DNA of 64,000 nt from Elioraea thermophila (ex Habib et al. 2022) (GCF_003336755.1 NZ_QMDI01000006.1:372001-436000), one strand, 5' to 3'; positions 1 through 13,604 are shown, counted from the stretch's first letter. Numbers and translations are program-made. Notes: generated by a model not told the origin, from the letters alone.

Positions 1-2
1 CC

Positions 3-206
3 TGCCTCGCGCTCGGCGTGGCCGGGGCGCCGGCGCTCATCGCCGTGCTGTTCGCCGCGCTGCCGACGGCCACCTCGGCCTACATCCTGTCCCGCCAGTT
101 GGGCGGCGACGCCGCGCTGATGAGCGCCATCACCACCTTGCAGACGCTCGCCTCGGTCGCCACGCTGCCGCTGACGCTCGCGCTCGTGCTCGCCGTCACG
201 GTCTGA
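3..206 (+). CDS. AEC-family (auxin efflux carrier-like) permease, C-terminal fragment
   Basis: Only the last 67 codons are in the window; the gene starts before base 1. The fragment is hydrophobic and has the run LPTATSAYILSRQLGGD followed by a final membrane helix rich in Leu, Val and Ala. This matches the end of AEC-family permeases, where PTAxxAYxLAxxxGGD is a common motif before the last helix. The family exports small organic anions such as malonate or malate, but no substrate can be assigned from this piece. It is convergent with proB, with three bases between the two stop codons. Confidence 0.65.
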   Translation, partial: CLALGVAGAPALIAVLFAALPTATSAYILSRQLGGDAALMSAITTLQTLASVATLPLTLALVLAVTV

Positions 207-209
207 GCA

Positions 210-2407
<2,198 letters not shown>

Positions 2408-2686
2408 TCACTCCGCGGCCTGGACGGGCGGCGGGACGGGGACGACGGAGACGTGCACGCGGTCCTCCGCCTTGCGCTCGAACACCACGCGGCCGTCGAT
2501 CAGCGCGAACAGCGTGTGGTCGCGGCCCACGCCGACGTTGCGGCCGGGCTTCATCTTGGTGCCGCGCTGACGGACGAGGATGTTGCCCGCGCGAACGATC
2601 TCGCCGCCGAAACGCTTCACGCCGAGCCGGCGGCCGATCGAATCGCGCCCGTTGCGCGAGGAGCCGCCTGCCTTCTTGTGTGCCAT
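2408..2686 (-). CDS. rpmA: 50S ribosomal protein L27
   Basis: 92 residues. The N-terminus [16 protein letters not shown] and the following segment LGVKRFGGE are diagnostic of bL27, whose tail reaches the peptidyl transferase centre. No cleavable N-terminal extension of the Firmicutes type is present. The C-terminus is a little long and proline-rich ([12 protein letters not shown]). It sits 21 bases after rplU and is surely cotranscribed with it. Confidence 0.97.
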   Translation of the reverse strand: MAHKKAGGSSRNGRDSIGRRLGVKRFGGEIVRAGNILVRQRGTKMKPGRNVGVGRDHTLFALIDGRVVFERKAEDRVHVSVVPVPPPVQAAE

Positions 2687-2707
2687 GGTTCAGGTCCTCC
2701 GGGGGCT

Positions 2708-3019
2708 TCAGGCGGTGATGTCGCCGATGCGCAGGATGGTGACGTGCTGGCGGTGGCCGCGCAGACGCCGGCTGTTCTTCCGCCGCCGCTTCTTGAAGAC
2801 GAGGATCTTCTCGTCCTTGCGGTTCTCGAGCACGGTGGCGGAGACCGCGGCACCCGGCACGGTCGGCGCGCCGATGGTCACACCCTGGTCGGTGCCGACC
2901 ATCAGCACGTCGGTGAAGGTGACGGTCTGGCCCGGTTCGGCATCGAGGCGGTCCATCTTGACCACGGCGCCCGGGCGGACACGCAGCTGTTTGCCCGAGG
3001 CGCGGATGACGGCGTACAT
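2708..3019 (-). CDS. rplU: 50S ribosomal protein L21
   Basis: 103 residues when started at the ATG giving MYAVIRASGKQLRVRPG. This is the standard bL21 N-terminus, so I prefer it to upstream in-frame starts that would add 39 arginine-rich residues unlike the family. The C-terminal half has the expected basic signature FKKRRRKNSRRLRGHRQ, which binds 23S rRNA. It is the first gene of the rplU-rpmA-obgE-proB block. Confidence 0.96.
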   Translation of the reverse strand: MYAVIRASGKQLRVRPGAVVKMDRLDAEPGQTVTFTDVLMVGTDQGVTIGAPTVPGAAVSATVLENRKDEKILVFKKRRRKNSRRLRGHRQHVTILRIGDITA

Positions 3020-3108
3020 CGGTCTCGTCCTTCGGAAACGCATCGCGCGGTGGTGAGCCGCGCAAAACCCGTTCGCTCGCAGGGCCCAGGGCCGCGCGAG
3101 GCCCCGCT

Positions 3109-3136
3109 CCATGACAAAACCGCGGCCGCGGGTCAA
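3109..3136 (-). promoter_or_regulatory. rplU: Possible sigma-70-type promoter for rplU operon
   Basis: On the minus strand a good -35 (TTGACC, complement of 3131-3136) is followed after 16 bases by TCATGG (complement of 3109-3114), a weak -10. It would give a leader of about 85 bases before the rplU ATG. The -35 and the location support it; the poor -10 keeps this tentative. Confidence 0.35.
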
Positions 3137-3163
3137 GCACGCGCCACGCCGGGCCGGGTCGCA

Positions 3164-3343
3164 TCAGACGGCGAGGCCGAAGAGCGCGAAAGGCAGAGCA
3201 GAGGCCCAGGCGAGCGCGAGCAGCGGGGTGAGCGAAGCCAGGGCCGCGACCAGCAACGCAAGGGCGGCCGCCACCCCGGCGATGCGCAGCGCGGCGACCA
3301 CGATGCCTTGGACGAACGCCCCGAGGTCGAACGCCTCTGCCAT
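3164..3343 (-). CDS. Small hydrophobic protein of unknown function
   Basis: An open frame of 59 codons starting MAEAFDLGAFVQGIVV, almost wholly hydrophobic after residue 10, with room for one or two membrane helices (alanine and leucine-rich, ending ASALPFALFGLAV). It fills the gap between dnaJ and rplU and reads in the same direction as both. I do not recognise a family. The hydrophobic composition and the fit between genes favour a real small membrane protein, but alanine-rich frames arise by chance in GC-rich DNA. Confidence 0.35.
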   Translation of the reverse strand: MAEAFDLGAFVQGIVVAALRIAGVAAALALLVAALASLTPLLALAWASALPFALFGLAV

Positions 3344-3393
3344 CGCTCCCTCCGCCGCCGTACTCCGGCTCAACCCGCTCGGGCGGTGCCCCT

Positions 3394-4542
3394 TCAGCTC
3401 CGCCCCTCGAAGAAACTCGCGACCTTGGCGAAGAATCCCTCGGACTCGGGGCTCGAGGCCTTCTCGGCCTTCTCCGCCTCGCGCTCGAACTCGCGCAGGA
3501 GCTCCTGCTGGCGCTTGGTGAGGTTGACGGGGGTCTCCACCGCCACCTGGATGAACATGTCGCCGCGCGCCGCCGTGCGCACCATGCTCATGCCCTTGCC
3601 GCGCAACCGGAACTGATCGCCCGTTTGCGTGCCGGCGGGGATGGTCACCTTGGCCCGCCCGCCATCGATGGTCGGCACCTCGATCGTGCCGCCCAAGGCC
3701 GCCGTGGTCATGCGCAGCGGCACCCGGCAGTAGATGTTCGCGCCTTCACGCTGAAAAAGAGGGTGCGGCTTGATGGAGACGTCGACATAGAGGTCGCCCG
3801 CCGGCCCGCCGCGGAAGCCGGCCTCGCCCGCCCCCGCGACGCGCAGTCGCGTGCCGTCCTCCACCCCGGCCGGGATGTCGATGGAAAGCGTGCGGTCGCG
3901 CTGCACCCGGCCCGCACCGTGGCAGACGCGGCAGGGGTCGCGTACCGTCTTGCCGGCACCACCGCAGGTCGGGCAGGTGCGTTCGATCAGGAAGAACCCC
4001 TGCTGGGCGCGGATCTTGCCCGCCCCCCCGCAGGTGGGGCAGACGACGGGCGCCTGCCCGCCTTCCGAGCCCGTGCCCTTGCAGGCCTCGCACACCACGG
4101 AGGTGGGTACGCGCAGCGAGGCCTTCTTGCCGCTGAACGCCTCCTCGAGCGTGATCTCGACCTGGGCGCGCAGATCCGCCCCGCGCCCGGCCGCCGCCCC
4201 GCCGCGCCGCGTCCCGCCCATGAACTCGCTGAACATCTCGTCGAAGATGTCGGCGAACGAGCCGGCACCGGTGAAACCGCCCGCGAAGCCGCCGCGCGGA
4301 CCCGCCCCGGCGGTGGGGTCGAAGGCGGCGTGGCCGTAGCGGTCGTAGGCCGCCCGCTTCTCGGGGTCCTTCAGCACGTCGTAGGCCTCGTTCACTTCCT
4401 TGAACTTGGCCTCGGCCGACTTGTCACCCGGGTTGCGATCCGGGTGGTACTGCATCGCGAGCTTGCGGTAGGCTTTCTTGATCTCCTCCGCGCTCGCGTC
4501 CCGCGCCACTCCCAGCACGGCGTAGTAGTCGCGTTTCGCCAT
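3394..4542 (-). CDS. dnaJ: Chaperone protein DnaJ
   Basis: 382 residues, type I DnaJ. The J domain is at residues 1-70 with the HPD motif (QYHPDRNP), which stimulates the DnaK ATPase. A Gly/Phe-rich stretch follows ([13 protein letters not shown]), then four zinc-binding CxxCxGxG repeats ([16 protein letters not shown] twice, CRVCHGAG) at about 145-210. The substrate-binding C-terminal domains complete the protein. It lies 88 bases downstream of dnaK on the same strand, separated by a strong hairpin. Confidence 0.97.
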   Translation of the reverse strand: MAKRDYYAVLGVARDASAEEIKKAYRKLAMQYHPDRNPGDKSAEAKFKEVNEAYDVLKDPEKRAAYDRYGHAAFDPTAGAGPRGGFAGGFTGAGSFADIFDEMFSEFMGGTRRGGAAAGRGADLRAQVEITLEEAFSGKKASLRVPTSVVCEACKGTGSEGGQAPVVCPTCGGAGKIRAQQGFFLIERTCPTCGGAGKTVRDPCRVCHGAGRVQRDRTLSIDIPAGVEDGTRLRVAGAGEAGFRGGPAGDLYVDVSIKPHPLFQREGANIYCRVPLRMTTAALGGTIEVPTIDGGRAKVTIPAGTQTGDQFRLRGKGMSMVRTAARGDMFIQVAVETPVNLTKRQQELLREFEREAEKAEKASSPESEGFFAKVASFFEGRS

Positions 4543-4577
4543 GGTCAGGCCGCGATCCTAGTCGCGCACGCGCGAGA

Positions 4578-4609
4578 GCGGGGCTGGCGACGCGCCGTCG
4601 CCGCCCCGC
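4578..4609 (-). promoter_or_regulatory. Strong intergenic hairpin between dnaK and dnaJ
   Basis: GCGGGGC (4578-4584) and GGCGACG (4586-4592) pair with CGTCGCC (4596-4602) and GCCCCGC (4603-4609), giving a 14-bp stem with one bulged base and a three-base loop. There is no T-run after it on the minus strand, so a classical terminator is unlikely. A role as an mRNA processing or stability element that lowers dnaJ relative to dnaK is an inference. Confidence 0.5.
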
Positions 4610-4630
4610 AACCCGCACCGCGTCCGCGCG

Positions 4631-6556
<1,926 letters not shown>

Positions 6557-6579
6557 TGCGGAGCTGCTCCCTTGCGGCG

Positions 6580-6648
6580 GCTCCGGCCGGCCCCTGCCGG
6601 GCACCGGAGCGGAGCCCCAAACCATGGGCCGCGCCCCATGCGCGGCCC
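6580..6648 (-). promoter_or_regulatory. dnaK: Structured 5' leader of dnaK
   Basis: Two strong inverted repeats lie between the likely promoter and the dnaK ATG. One is GGGCCGCG/CGCGGCCC (6626-6633 with 6641-6648). The other is a compound stem at 6580-6610 (GCTCCGG/CCGGAGC enclosing CCGGC/GCCGG). The second ends about 23 bases before the start codon. The Shine-Dalgarno region itself is nearly self-complementary (GGAGCAGCTCC). The pairing is seen directly; any thermosensor or stability role is inferred. Confidence 0.4.
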
Positions 6649-6659
6649 GACCATTCCGC

Positions 6660-6690
6660 CATGTATTCAGCCCGTGCCGAAGGCACAAGG
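6660..6690 (-). promoter_or_regulatory. dnaK: Possible sigma-32-like promoter of dnaK
   Basis: On the minus strand CTTG (complement of 6686-6689) is followed after about 18 bases by AATACAT, loosely like the alphaproteobacterial heat-shock promoter pattern CTTG-N17/18-CYTATNT. No CIRCE inverted repeat (TTAGCACTC-N9-GAGTGCTAA) is present, so HrcA control of dnaK is not supported. With the dnaK leader this accounts for most of the 313-base gap 6557-6869; in the rest (6691-6869) I see no clear feature beyond the likely protease promoter region. Confidence 0.3.
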
Positions 6691-6869
6691 GCGCGGGCGG
6701 GGAGGGTCAGCCCCGCTTCGCCGCTTGGGCGATATCCCCGACGCCGACCTGAGCCGGGCGACCGCCCTTCACGACGCCGCGACCCGCGCGCAGACCGGCG
6801 TAGGAAAACCGGCCGTTAACCTGAGCCCGCGATCCTCGCCCCGCCTTTCAGGAGACGGAGCGAGGATCC

Positions 6870-9704
6870 ATGACACTCCTGTGCCATGCCGCCGACGCTT
6901 TGACCGCCGGTGCCCTGCCCCTGACCTTTACCGGGCCCGTTCCGGCCGATCCGCAGTTCGCCAACCAGTGGCACCTCAACCACGCCACGGCGGGGATCAA
7001 CCTGCGCAGCCTGTGGACCGAGTTCACCGGCCGCGGCGTGCGCGTGGCGGTGATCGACGACGGGTTCGACTACCGCCACCCCGACCTCGCCCTGCGCTAC
7101 GACACCACGCTCGATCGCGACTGGCGCGATAACGATTTCGACTCGCTGAACTCGGCCGGGGAACGGCACGGGACGGCGGTCGCCGGAGTAATCGCCGCCG
7201 CCCTCGACGGCCAGGGCGCGGTCGGGGTCGCGCACGGCGCGACGCTGGCCGGGCTTCGCATCGGCTACGGCACCGCCGGCAACGCCGCCCAGTACGCCAA
7301 TGCGCTGGCCGACGGGGCGCGGTTCGACGTCGTCAACTGCTCCTGGGGCTATGGCGGCTTTTTCGCCGACAACTTCGCCTCCCCCACCTTCGCCGCCGCC
7401 GCCAACGCCCTCGCCCAAGGTGCGGCGACGGGGCGGGACGGCCTCGGCACCGTCTACGTCTTCGCCGCCGGCAACGCCCGGGGCTCGGGCGACAACGTCA
7501 ACCACCACAATTTCCAGAACGCCATCCACACCATCGCCGTGGCGGCGACCGACGCTTCCGGCCGCCACACCTCCTTCTCCACCCCCGGCGCCGCCCTGCT
7601 CGTCGCCGCCCCGGGCCAGGGCATCACCACCACCGACCTGCCGGGCTCAGCCGGCTACGGGTCCGGCGACTGGGCGGCCGTGAGCGGCACCTCCTTCGCC
7701 GCCCCGATCGTCTCCGGCGTGGTGGCGCTGATGCTGGAGGCCAACAAGGACCTGGGCTGGCGCGACGTGCAGGAGATCCTCGCCCACTCGGCCCGGCCGA
7801 CCGACACCGCCAACGCGTCCTGGTTCACCAACCGGGCGGACGGCTGGAACGGCGGGGGCCTCAGGTTCTCCAACGACTACGGGTTCGGCCTCGTCGATGC
7901 CCATGCCGCCGTGCGCTTGGCCGAGACCTGGTTCGCGGGCGGTGGTGCGGCGGCGACCTCGGCCAACAAGCAGGCGCGGCAGGCGGAGGCGGTGGTGGGT
8001 GTCGCCATCCCGGACAACACGCCGGCCGGCGTCACCGCCACACTGGCCCTCGATGGCGGGCTGAAGATCGACCAGGTCGAGGTGTTCGTCGACATCCGCC
8101 ACACCGCGCTCTCCGACCTGTTCATCAGCCTGACCTCGCCGGCGGGGACGGAGAGCGTGCTGATCAACCGCCCTGGTGCCGGCGCGTTCGGCACGGAACT
8201 CCGCTTCAGCCTGACCTCGAACGCGTTCTGGGGTGAGAACGCGGGCGGGGTGTGGACGCTGAAGGTGGCCGACCTGCGGGCCGGCACCGTCGGCACCTTC
8301 GTCTCCTGGCGGCTCACCGTGCACGGCGATGCCGATACGGGCGACGACCGCTACGTGTTCACCGATGCCTTCGGCTGGCTCGCCGGCACCGACCCCGCCC
8401 GCACCGTGCTGGCCGACCGCGACGGCGGGACCGACACATTGAACGCCGCCGCCGTCACCTCGGCCGTCAGCATCGATCTCGATCGCGGCGGCACCATTGC
8501 CGGTCGCGCCTTCACCATCGCCACCCCGGGCGCGTTCGAGAACGCGATCGGCGGCGACGGTGACGATACCCTGATCGGCAACGCCCTCGCCAACGTTCTC
8601 TGGGGCGGCCGCGGCGACGACGTGCTGGACGGCGGGGCGGGCGACGACACGCTGAAAGGCGGGCCCGGCAACGACACGCTGATCGGCGGCGCAGGCCTGG
8701 ACACCGCGCTTTACGACGGGCTGTGGGCGTCCTTCACGTTTTCCTGGGAGGCCGACTGGCTGCTGCTGTTCGACGGCACCGGACGCGAGGGCAATGACCG
8801 CCTGCACGGCATCGAGCGGCTCATCTTCGCCGACACCACCGTGTGGGTGACCGACCTTCTGCCGCCTCCGCCCGCCCCCCCGGCTCCGCCGCCGGAGCCG
8901 AACGCGCAGGCCCGGGTCTTCGTCAGCCAGTCCACCGCCGTCGCGCCGGGCGAGACGAGCTGGGTCGAGCTCAGCGACGGCTCCGGCACCTATGCCGGAG
9001 CCGCGTTCGGAATCCGCGGCATCCCGGCCAGCACGGCCGCCGAGGTGCAGTGGACGGAGGGTGGCATCTCGTTCGTCACCCTCTCGGCCTGGGACTCGCT
9101 GCGCGCCGTGCGCGTGGTGGACGAGGACGGCGGTGAGGTGCGGCTCGCCAACCTGCGCACGGTCGAGGTCACGCTCGGCGGTGCGCGCGACAGCACCGTC
9201 GAGGTGCAGGACGCGAAGCGCGGCCGCATCACCACCGGCGACGGTAACGACGTCGTCACCGTGCATGCCTTCTTCAGCGACGCCAACCGCAACGCCTCGA
9301 CCAACCGCTTCGTCATCGAGACCGGTGCCGGCGACGACGTGATCGAGGTCGTCGGCTGGAATGGGGTGACCAACGCGGTGATCGACGCCGGTGCCGGCAA
9401 CGACCGCGTGCGCGGCACGACGGCCGCGGACACCATCCGCGGCGGCACCGGCAACGACGTGCTGTGGGGCGGTGGGGGTCGCGACGTGTTCGTCTTCCGC
9501 GAGGGCGACGGGCAGGACGTGATCATGGACTTCAACGCGGTGGCCGACGACCGGATCCGGTTCGAAGGGGTGGCTCGCGCCACCGTCTCCTGGTCGGCGG
9601 TCGAGGATGGCGTGCTGGTGCGCTACGGCACCGCGGGCGACACCATCCTGCTCGCCGGCGTGCCGGTGGCGACGGTGGACTGGACGGATTTCGCCTTCGC
9701 ATGA
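6870..9704 (+). CDS. Subtilisin-like serine protease with P domain and RTX calcium-binding repeats
   Basis: 944 residues. The peptidase S8 domain (about 25-355) has all three catalytic residues: Asp in VAVIDDGFD (D63/D64), His in ERHGTAVAG (H100) and Ser in SGTSFAAP (S275), plus the oxyanion Asn in FAAGNARG. A proprotein-convertase P domain follows (about 375-480), then RTX nonapeptides such as [20 protein letters not shown] near 560-610, a proline linker and a second RTX region near 815-905 ([12 protein letters not shown]). There is no Sec signal peptide. RTX repeats and such a start point to type I secretion, but no ABC transporter, fusion protein or outer-membrane channel for it lies in the window. 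Homologues are kexin-like bacterial exoproteases; substrate unknown. Confidence 0.93.
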   Translation: MTLLCHAADALTAGALPLTFTGPVPADPQFANQWHLNHATAGINLRSLWTEFTGRGVRVAVIDDGFDYRHPDLALRYDTTLDRDWRDNDFDSLNSAGERHGTAVAGVIAAALDGQGAVGVAHGATLAGLRIGYGTAGNAAQYANALADGARFDVVNCSWGYGGFFADNFASPTFAAAANALAQGAATGRDGLGTVYVFAAGNARGSGDNVNHHNFQNAIHTIAVAATDASGRHTSFSTPGAALLVAAPGQGITTTDLPGSAGYGSGDWAAVSGTSFAAPIVSGVVALMLEANKDLGWRDVQEILAHSARPTDTANASWFTNRADGWNGGGLRFSNDYGFGLVDAHAAVRLAETWFAGGGAAATSANKQARQAEAVVGVAIPDNTPAGVTATLALDGGLKIDQVEVFVDIRHTALSDLFISLTSPAGTESVLINRPGAGAFGTELRFSLTSNAFWGENAGGVWTLKVADLRAGTVGTFVSWRLTVHGDADTGDDRYVFTDAFGWLAGTDPARTVLADRDGGTDTLNAAAVTSAVSIDLDRGGTIAGRAFTIATPGAFENAIGGDGDDTLIGNALANVLWGGRGDDVLDGGAGDDTLKGGPGNDTLIGGAGLDTALYDGLWASFTFSWEADWLLLFDGTGREGNDRLHGIERLIFADTTVWVTDLLPPPPAPPAPPPEPNAQARVFVSQSTAVAPGETSWVELSDGSGTYAGAAFGIRGIPASTAAEVQWTEGGISFVTLSAWDSLRAVRVVDEDGGEVRLANLRTVEVTLGGARDSTVEVQDAKRGRITTGDGNDVVTVHAFFSDANRNASTNRFVIETGAGDDVIEVVGWNGVTNAVIDAGAGNDRVRGTTAADTIRGGTGNDVLWGGGGRDVFVFREGDGQDVIMDFNAVADDRIRFEGVARATVSWSAVEDGVLVRYGTAGDTILLAGVPVATVDWTDFAFA

Positions 9705-9747
9705 CAGGCGGGGCAGGCGCCGCCCGCGCCGTGCGCCCCGAAGCGAA

Positions 9748-9773
9748 GGGGCCGGGGGAGTGCCCCCGGCCCC
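9748..9773. terminator. Strong hairpin between convergent RTX genes
   Basis: A perfect 11-bp stem (GGGGCCGGGGG, loop AGTG, then CCCCCGGCCCC) lies 44 bases after the protease stop codon. There is no clear T-run on either strand (the minus side is followed by TTCGCTT). It probably marks the transcript ends of the convergent genes, but a factor-independent role is uncertain. Confidence 0.4.
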
Positions 9774-9781
9774 GCCTGCAG

Positions 9782-11199
9782 TCGCGATGCTGAAACCTGG
9801 CTGACCCCAGCGCCGGGATTCGGACGAAGACGTCGTCCGTGCCCTGAACAAGACCGCTGACGCCGACCAGGACGATCGCACCGTCCTCGATGTCGTCGGC
9901 CCTGCTCGGCGTCCCGTTCGTCTGGAAGGCGCGGATCAGCGCGCTGGAGACCGGGGCGGCGCTCCCATCCTTGAAGTCGATGGTCTCGACCTCGTCGCGC
10001 CAGTTGCCGGCGTGCCGGTGCAGGCGCAGCAGGTCGCCGCCGACGCTGGCGCCGCCCCTCTTGAACCCGGTGATCACGTCAACACCATGTCCGCCGTGGT
10101 AGACGATGGTGTCGCGGTCGTTGTCCGCAGCAAGCGCGATCCGGTCGCCGTCCGTGACCGTGTAGTACGACAGGCTCGGCTCCTCGGTGTTGAGAACGAA
10201 ATTGAGCACCCCGGTATCCGGCCCGGGCATGATGGTGTCGCGGCCGCCGCGGTCCAGGATGAGGTCGTTGCCGCCCGTGGGGCGAACGTCGATCGAGCGC
10301 ACGAACAGGCCGGAGGTCGCCCAAGACGGCACGTCGTCGCCGATCTTGAGCGCGTCGTCCGCCGACACCTCGACGCGGTCGAAGTTGAAGAGAGCGTTCC
10401 CCGTGCGGTTGGTCAGCACGAGCTCGCTCTCGCCGCGGTTGAAGGTGAGCGTGCGGTTGATGTTCTGCGTGGCGTAGACGTCGTTGCCATTCCGCAGGCC
10501 CCCGCCCCAGCCGCTGGGCAGGCCGGCCTTCCAATCGCTGCCGTCCCAGTGCCACGTCTCTCCGGTCGCGGCGACCTTCACCCGCAGGACTTCGCTGTCA
10601 CCGTTGAACAGTGTCACCACGGCCGTCTCGGCGAATTTCTTGGTCGCATCGCCGCCCGGCGTGTGCACGTGGAAGTGCTGCAGTCCGATGGTGATGCCGA
10701 ACATCGGCTCGGCAAGCTTGAAGCCGAGCGCCTCGCCCTTGGTGATGGCCTGGTTGTTGGCGGTGCCGTTGCCGGTCTGGGGGTCGGCGAGGTTGCGCAC
10801 GCCAAGACCCGTCAGCGCCTCGTAGCGGTGCACGCCGTTGCCGTTGATACCGTTCGGCTGGCCGAAGACCTGCCACTGTTCGCTGACCAGGAACAGGCCG
10901 GTATTGCCCTGCACGGCGGACCCGTCCCAGGTCAGTGTGGCGCCGTTGCCCTGGGCGTTGCGCCAGGTCGAGCTCTGTCGGAATTTCGGTGATGATCCCG
11001 CTGCGGAAACACTCCGCCACGTCGCGGCTGTCGCCGGCCTTCAGGTTCAGGTTCCAGTCGCCGAACAGCAGGTTGCGGAAATCGTTGCCGACCACCTGTC
11101 GTTGCCGGTACGGCCGCGCGCGTTGAAGGCACCTGCTGGCGGAAGGTTCGCCGAGAGATCGTCGTCTCCGGCCGTGCCGTCGAGATCGAATGTCGTCAT
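9782..11199 (-). pseudogene. Frameshifted RTX-type calcium-binding protein
   Basis: The start MTTFDLDGTAGDDDL (ATG at 11199) is in one frame up to about 11105. The continuation QVVGNDFRNLLFGDWNLNL is in a second frame down to about 10980. From about 10980 the sequence returns to the first frame (TWRNAQGNGATLTWDG, then MQGNTGLFLVSEQW onward) and stays open to the 3' end. The long last part resembles repeats-in-toxin C-terminal regions (GGNDLILDRGGRDTI, DTIVYHGGHGVDVITGF). The family-like sequence fades near 9815 without a stop, and the frame runs on through the terminator hairpin into the opposing gene. So there are at least two indels and probably a lost stop. A sequencing error is possible but would need several separate events. 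Function unknown; 3' limit approximate. Confidence 0.7.
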
Positions 11200-11417
11200 C
11201 GCATTTGATCCCCTGTGAGCGAGACGGGCGCCGCCGGCCCGGTGCCGATGACCGCCCGTTGTCGTCCGCATCCAAAATGTCGCGACAAGGGTTGGCTAGC
11301 CAGTTTACGCTTGGTTAACGTGTGCTTAAACAATCAGCAGTTGCAGCGAAATGAAACGTTCGCTTGGCCCGCGAAGTTGGCGGCCGCTCAAAATGCATGC
11401 AGAGGACCGCAGCAGCG

Positions 11418-12298
11418 TTAAGCGTCGACGGGCGACGTGTCGCGAACGCGGGCGCGGCTCGCCCGCACCACTTCGGCCGCGGCCCGCACCGCGGCCAACC
11501 AGGGCGACAACGCCCGGCGTACCAGCACGCCCTGCACCTCCATCTCGCCCGGCGGCGGCAGGATGGTCGGCGGCACCACGACCAAGTCCTCCGCCAGCAC
11601 GGTGACGGGCAGCGGGGTGGCGCCGTAGCCGGCCCGCACGGCGGCGAGCAGGGCGACCCACCCTTCGCAGGTCGCCGCCACGCGCCAGGACCCCGCCCAG
11701 CGGCGCAAGGCGGAACAGGCGACGGTGGCGCTGACCGATCGCCCCCCGCGCAGCACGACCGGCACCGGCCGGGTGGCGACCACCTGGAGGTCGCGCGCCA
11801 CCCACACCATCGGCTCGCGCCACCGGGTTTCGGTGCCGATCGGGGCGGGGTCGCCGACGCCGCGCACCACCACCGCCGCATCCAGCCCTCCGCTCTCGAT
11901 CATCCGGTCCAGCACGGCGGTGTGCGCACTGACCACCTTGAGCCGACCGCCCCACGGTCGCGCACCGCGCCCAGCGCCTCCGCCAGCACCGCCGTCGCCA
12001 AACCTTCGTTCAGCCCGAGCCTGACCGACCCTCCCTGCTGGCCGCCGCCGAACAGCGCCGCCGTCTCGTCCAGGATGGCGGCGATGGCCCGGGCTCTCTC
12101 CGGGAGGGCGAGGCCATCGGGCGTGAACCCGAGCCGGCGCGAGGTGCGGCGGATCAGGCTCCGCCCGCACTCCTCCTCCAGGCGCCGGATCGCCTGGCTG
12201 ACGGCGGGCGAGGAGATGCCGAGGCGATCGGCGGCGGCGCGCAACGAAGCCGCCTCCCCCACCGCGAGCAGGACGCGCAAACGTTCCCATGAGGGCAA
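11418..12298 (-). pseudogene. LysR-family transcriptional regulator, single frameshift
   Basis: The N-terminal winged-helix domain is clear: MPSWERLRVLLAVGEAAS, then LRAAADRLGISSPAVSQAIR and RLEEECGRSLIRRT, the LysR helix-turn-helix. The frame runs to about 11950 (LAEALGAVRDRG). The substrate-binding domain then continues in another frame (GRLKVVSAHTAVLDRMIESG to the stop at 11418, ending VRDTSPVDA). The total length, about 293 codons, is normal for LysR. The break falls at a G-run (CGTGGGGCGG on the coding strand), so it could be a polymerase slip, a real inactivation or a base-calling error. The regulated target is unknown; the adjacent 12299-12517 is its likely promoter region and shows nothing else I can name. 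Confidence 0.75.
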
Positions 12299-12517
12299 TC
12301 AAATGTCTTCGAACAAGCCAGGCTCGAAGATAAACGGTGCCAGAGCCCGCTGCCGACCAGCAAGCGACGTTGTCCGCGCAAAGTGAGAGGCGGCGCGAGC
12401 GCGCTGCCTGCTCCGCCACGGCGTCAGGGTCTGTCGGGCCGGCCCCTGTCCCTTGCTGCCGAGGATCGCTCCGCCAGCCCGCGCCCGGATCGTCGAACCC
12501 GCAGGGCCAGACCGGCG

Positions 12518-13604
12518 CTAGGGCAGGTGGTCGATCTCCGGGCGGAGTGCCGCTTCGAGCCGTCGCATGGCGTCGATCATGCGCGCGTGGATCTCCGGCC
12601 ACTCTGCCTCCGGCGATCGGTAACCGCCCGGGATGGCGAACCACACGCGGCACTGTAGCGCCCCCGCCCGGCCGCCCCAGAGCAGAGGGCTACCGAAGCG
12701 GCGTTCGATCTCCTCACGCCGACCTTGAAGCCAAGCCAGCCGTTCGCGCGCCTTCTCGCCATGCAACAGCAGTGCGACGCGGGATTCGCTGCGCGACGTG
12801 ACGAAATTGAGGGCAAGGCCACTCTTTGCGAAGGATCGATACCAGTGTGCGAGCCTGGGGTACGGCGTGCAGCCCTCGTGACCCGTGTCGCCGAGCTCGG
12901 GCGCTCGCTTCACCAGCGCGGTGAGGAAGGGCTCCGCGAGCTTCTCGCGTTCGCCGCGCTCCCATTGGCGCTCCGCCGCCGAACGCTCCTCGAGCCGGAC
13001 GAGGAAATCCTCCGTCTCCGGCAGCGGGATGATCGGCTGCACATCCAGCAGCAACTGACCGCCGGGCGCGCGATAGGGGCGCAGACGGATGCAGCGGATG
13101 TCGACGTCGCGCTCGCGCAGCCAAAGCACGGTCGTGGTCAGTTCGCGACCGAAATCGGCTGCGACCAAAAGGACGCGCGTGTCCGACGGAAAGGAGCTCT
13201 CCTCCGGCCTGTCCCAGCCGAGGAACTCCAGGGTCTCCCGGCGGGCGCGATCGAGATCGGGCTGCGCCGGGTTGAGGAGGCGCGCCCGCGTCGCCACCGC
13301 CATCTCGAAGCTCATCGCCGACACCATCGCCGCGTAGCGCAGCGCCTGCAGCTCGGCGTGGCTGCCGTCCTCCTCCCGCTTCAGCTCGATCACGACCAGG
13401 CGCGCGTCGCGATCAAGGCAGAGAAGGTCGATCCGTCGCCCCCTGCCCTCCCCCTCGCCGAACCTTCGGCGAGCAGAAGGAAGCCCTGCCCAGCACCTCG
13501 ATCTGGCACACAAGAAGCCGACGCAATTCGGCTTCGCGAACGCCCTCCGCCTCGAAGCTCGTTGGTGGCACCGCAGCGAGGCCGCTCGAGGTCTTCTCGA
13601 ACAG
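12518..13604 (-). pseudogene. NucS/DUF91-like PD-(D/E)XK nuclease-related protein, two frameshifts
   Basis: The C-terminal 310 codons are intact and show RRIDLLCLDRDARLVVIELK, the D...ExK core of NucS-like nucleases, followed by ELQALRYAAMVSAMSFE and a C-terminal domain like DUF4268. Upstream the family's N-terminus can be rebuilt only by changing frame twice. LFEKTSSGLAAVPPTSF through LLVCQIEVLG is in one frame, QGFLLLAE in a second, and FGEGEGRGRRIDLL in a third. Both breaks look like single-base losses near G-runs (about 13490 and 13460). No ATG or GTG precedes the N-terminal piece, only CTG at 13604. It sits right after grpE on the same strand. Biochemical role unknown; defence or repair roles are only guesses. 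Confidence 0.7.

Noticed and set aside
9782-13604. Programmed frameshifting as the cause of the split genes
   Set aside because: The breaks do not share a slippery heptamer plus stem-loop arrangement, occur in unrelated genes, and the RTX gene needs compensating shifts; decay or base errors are simpler.
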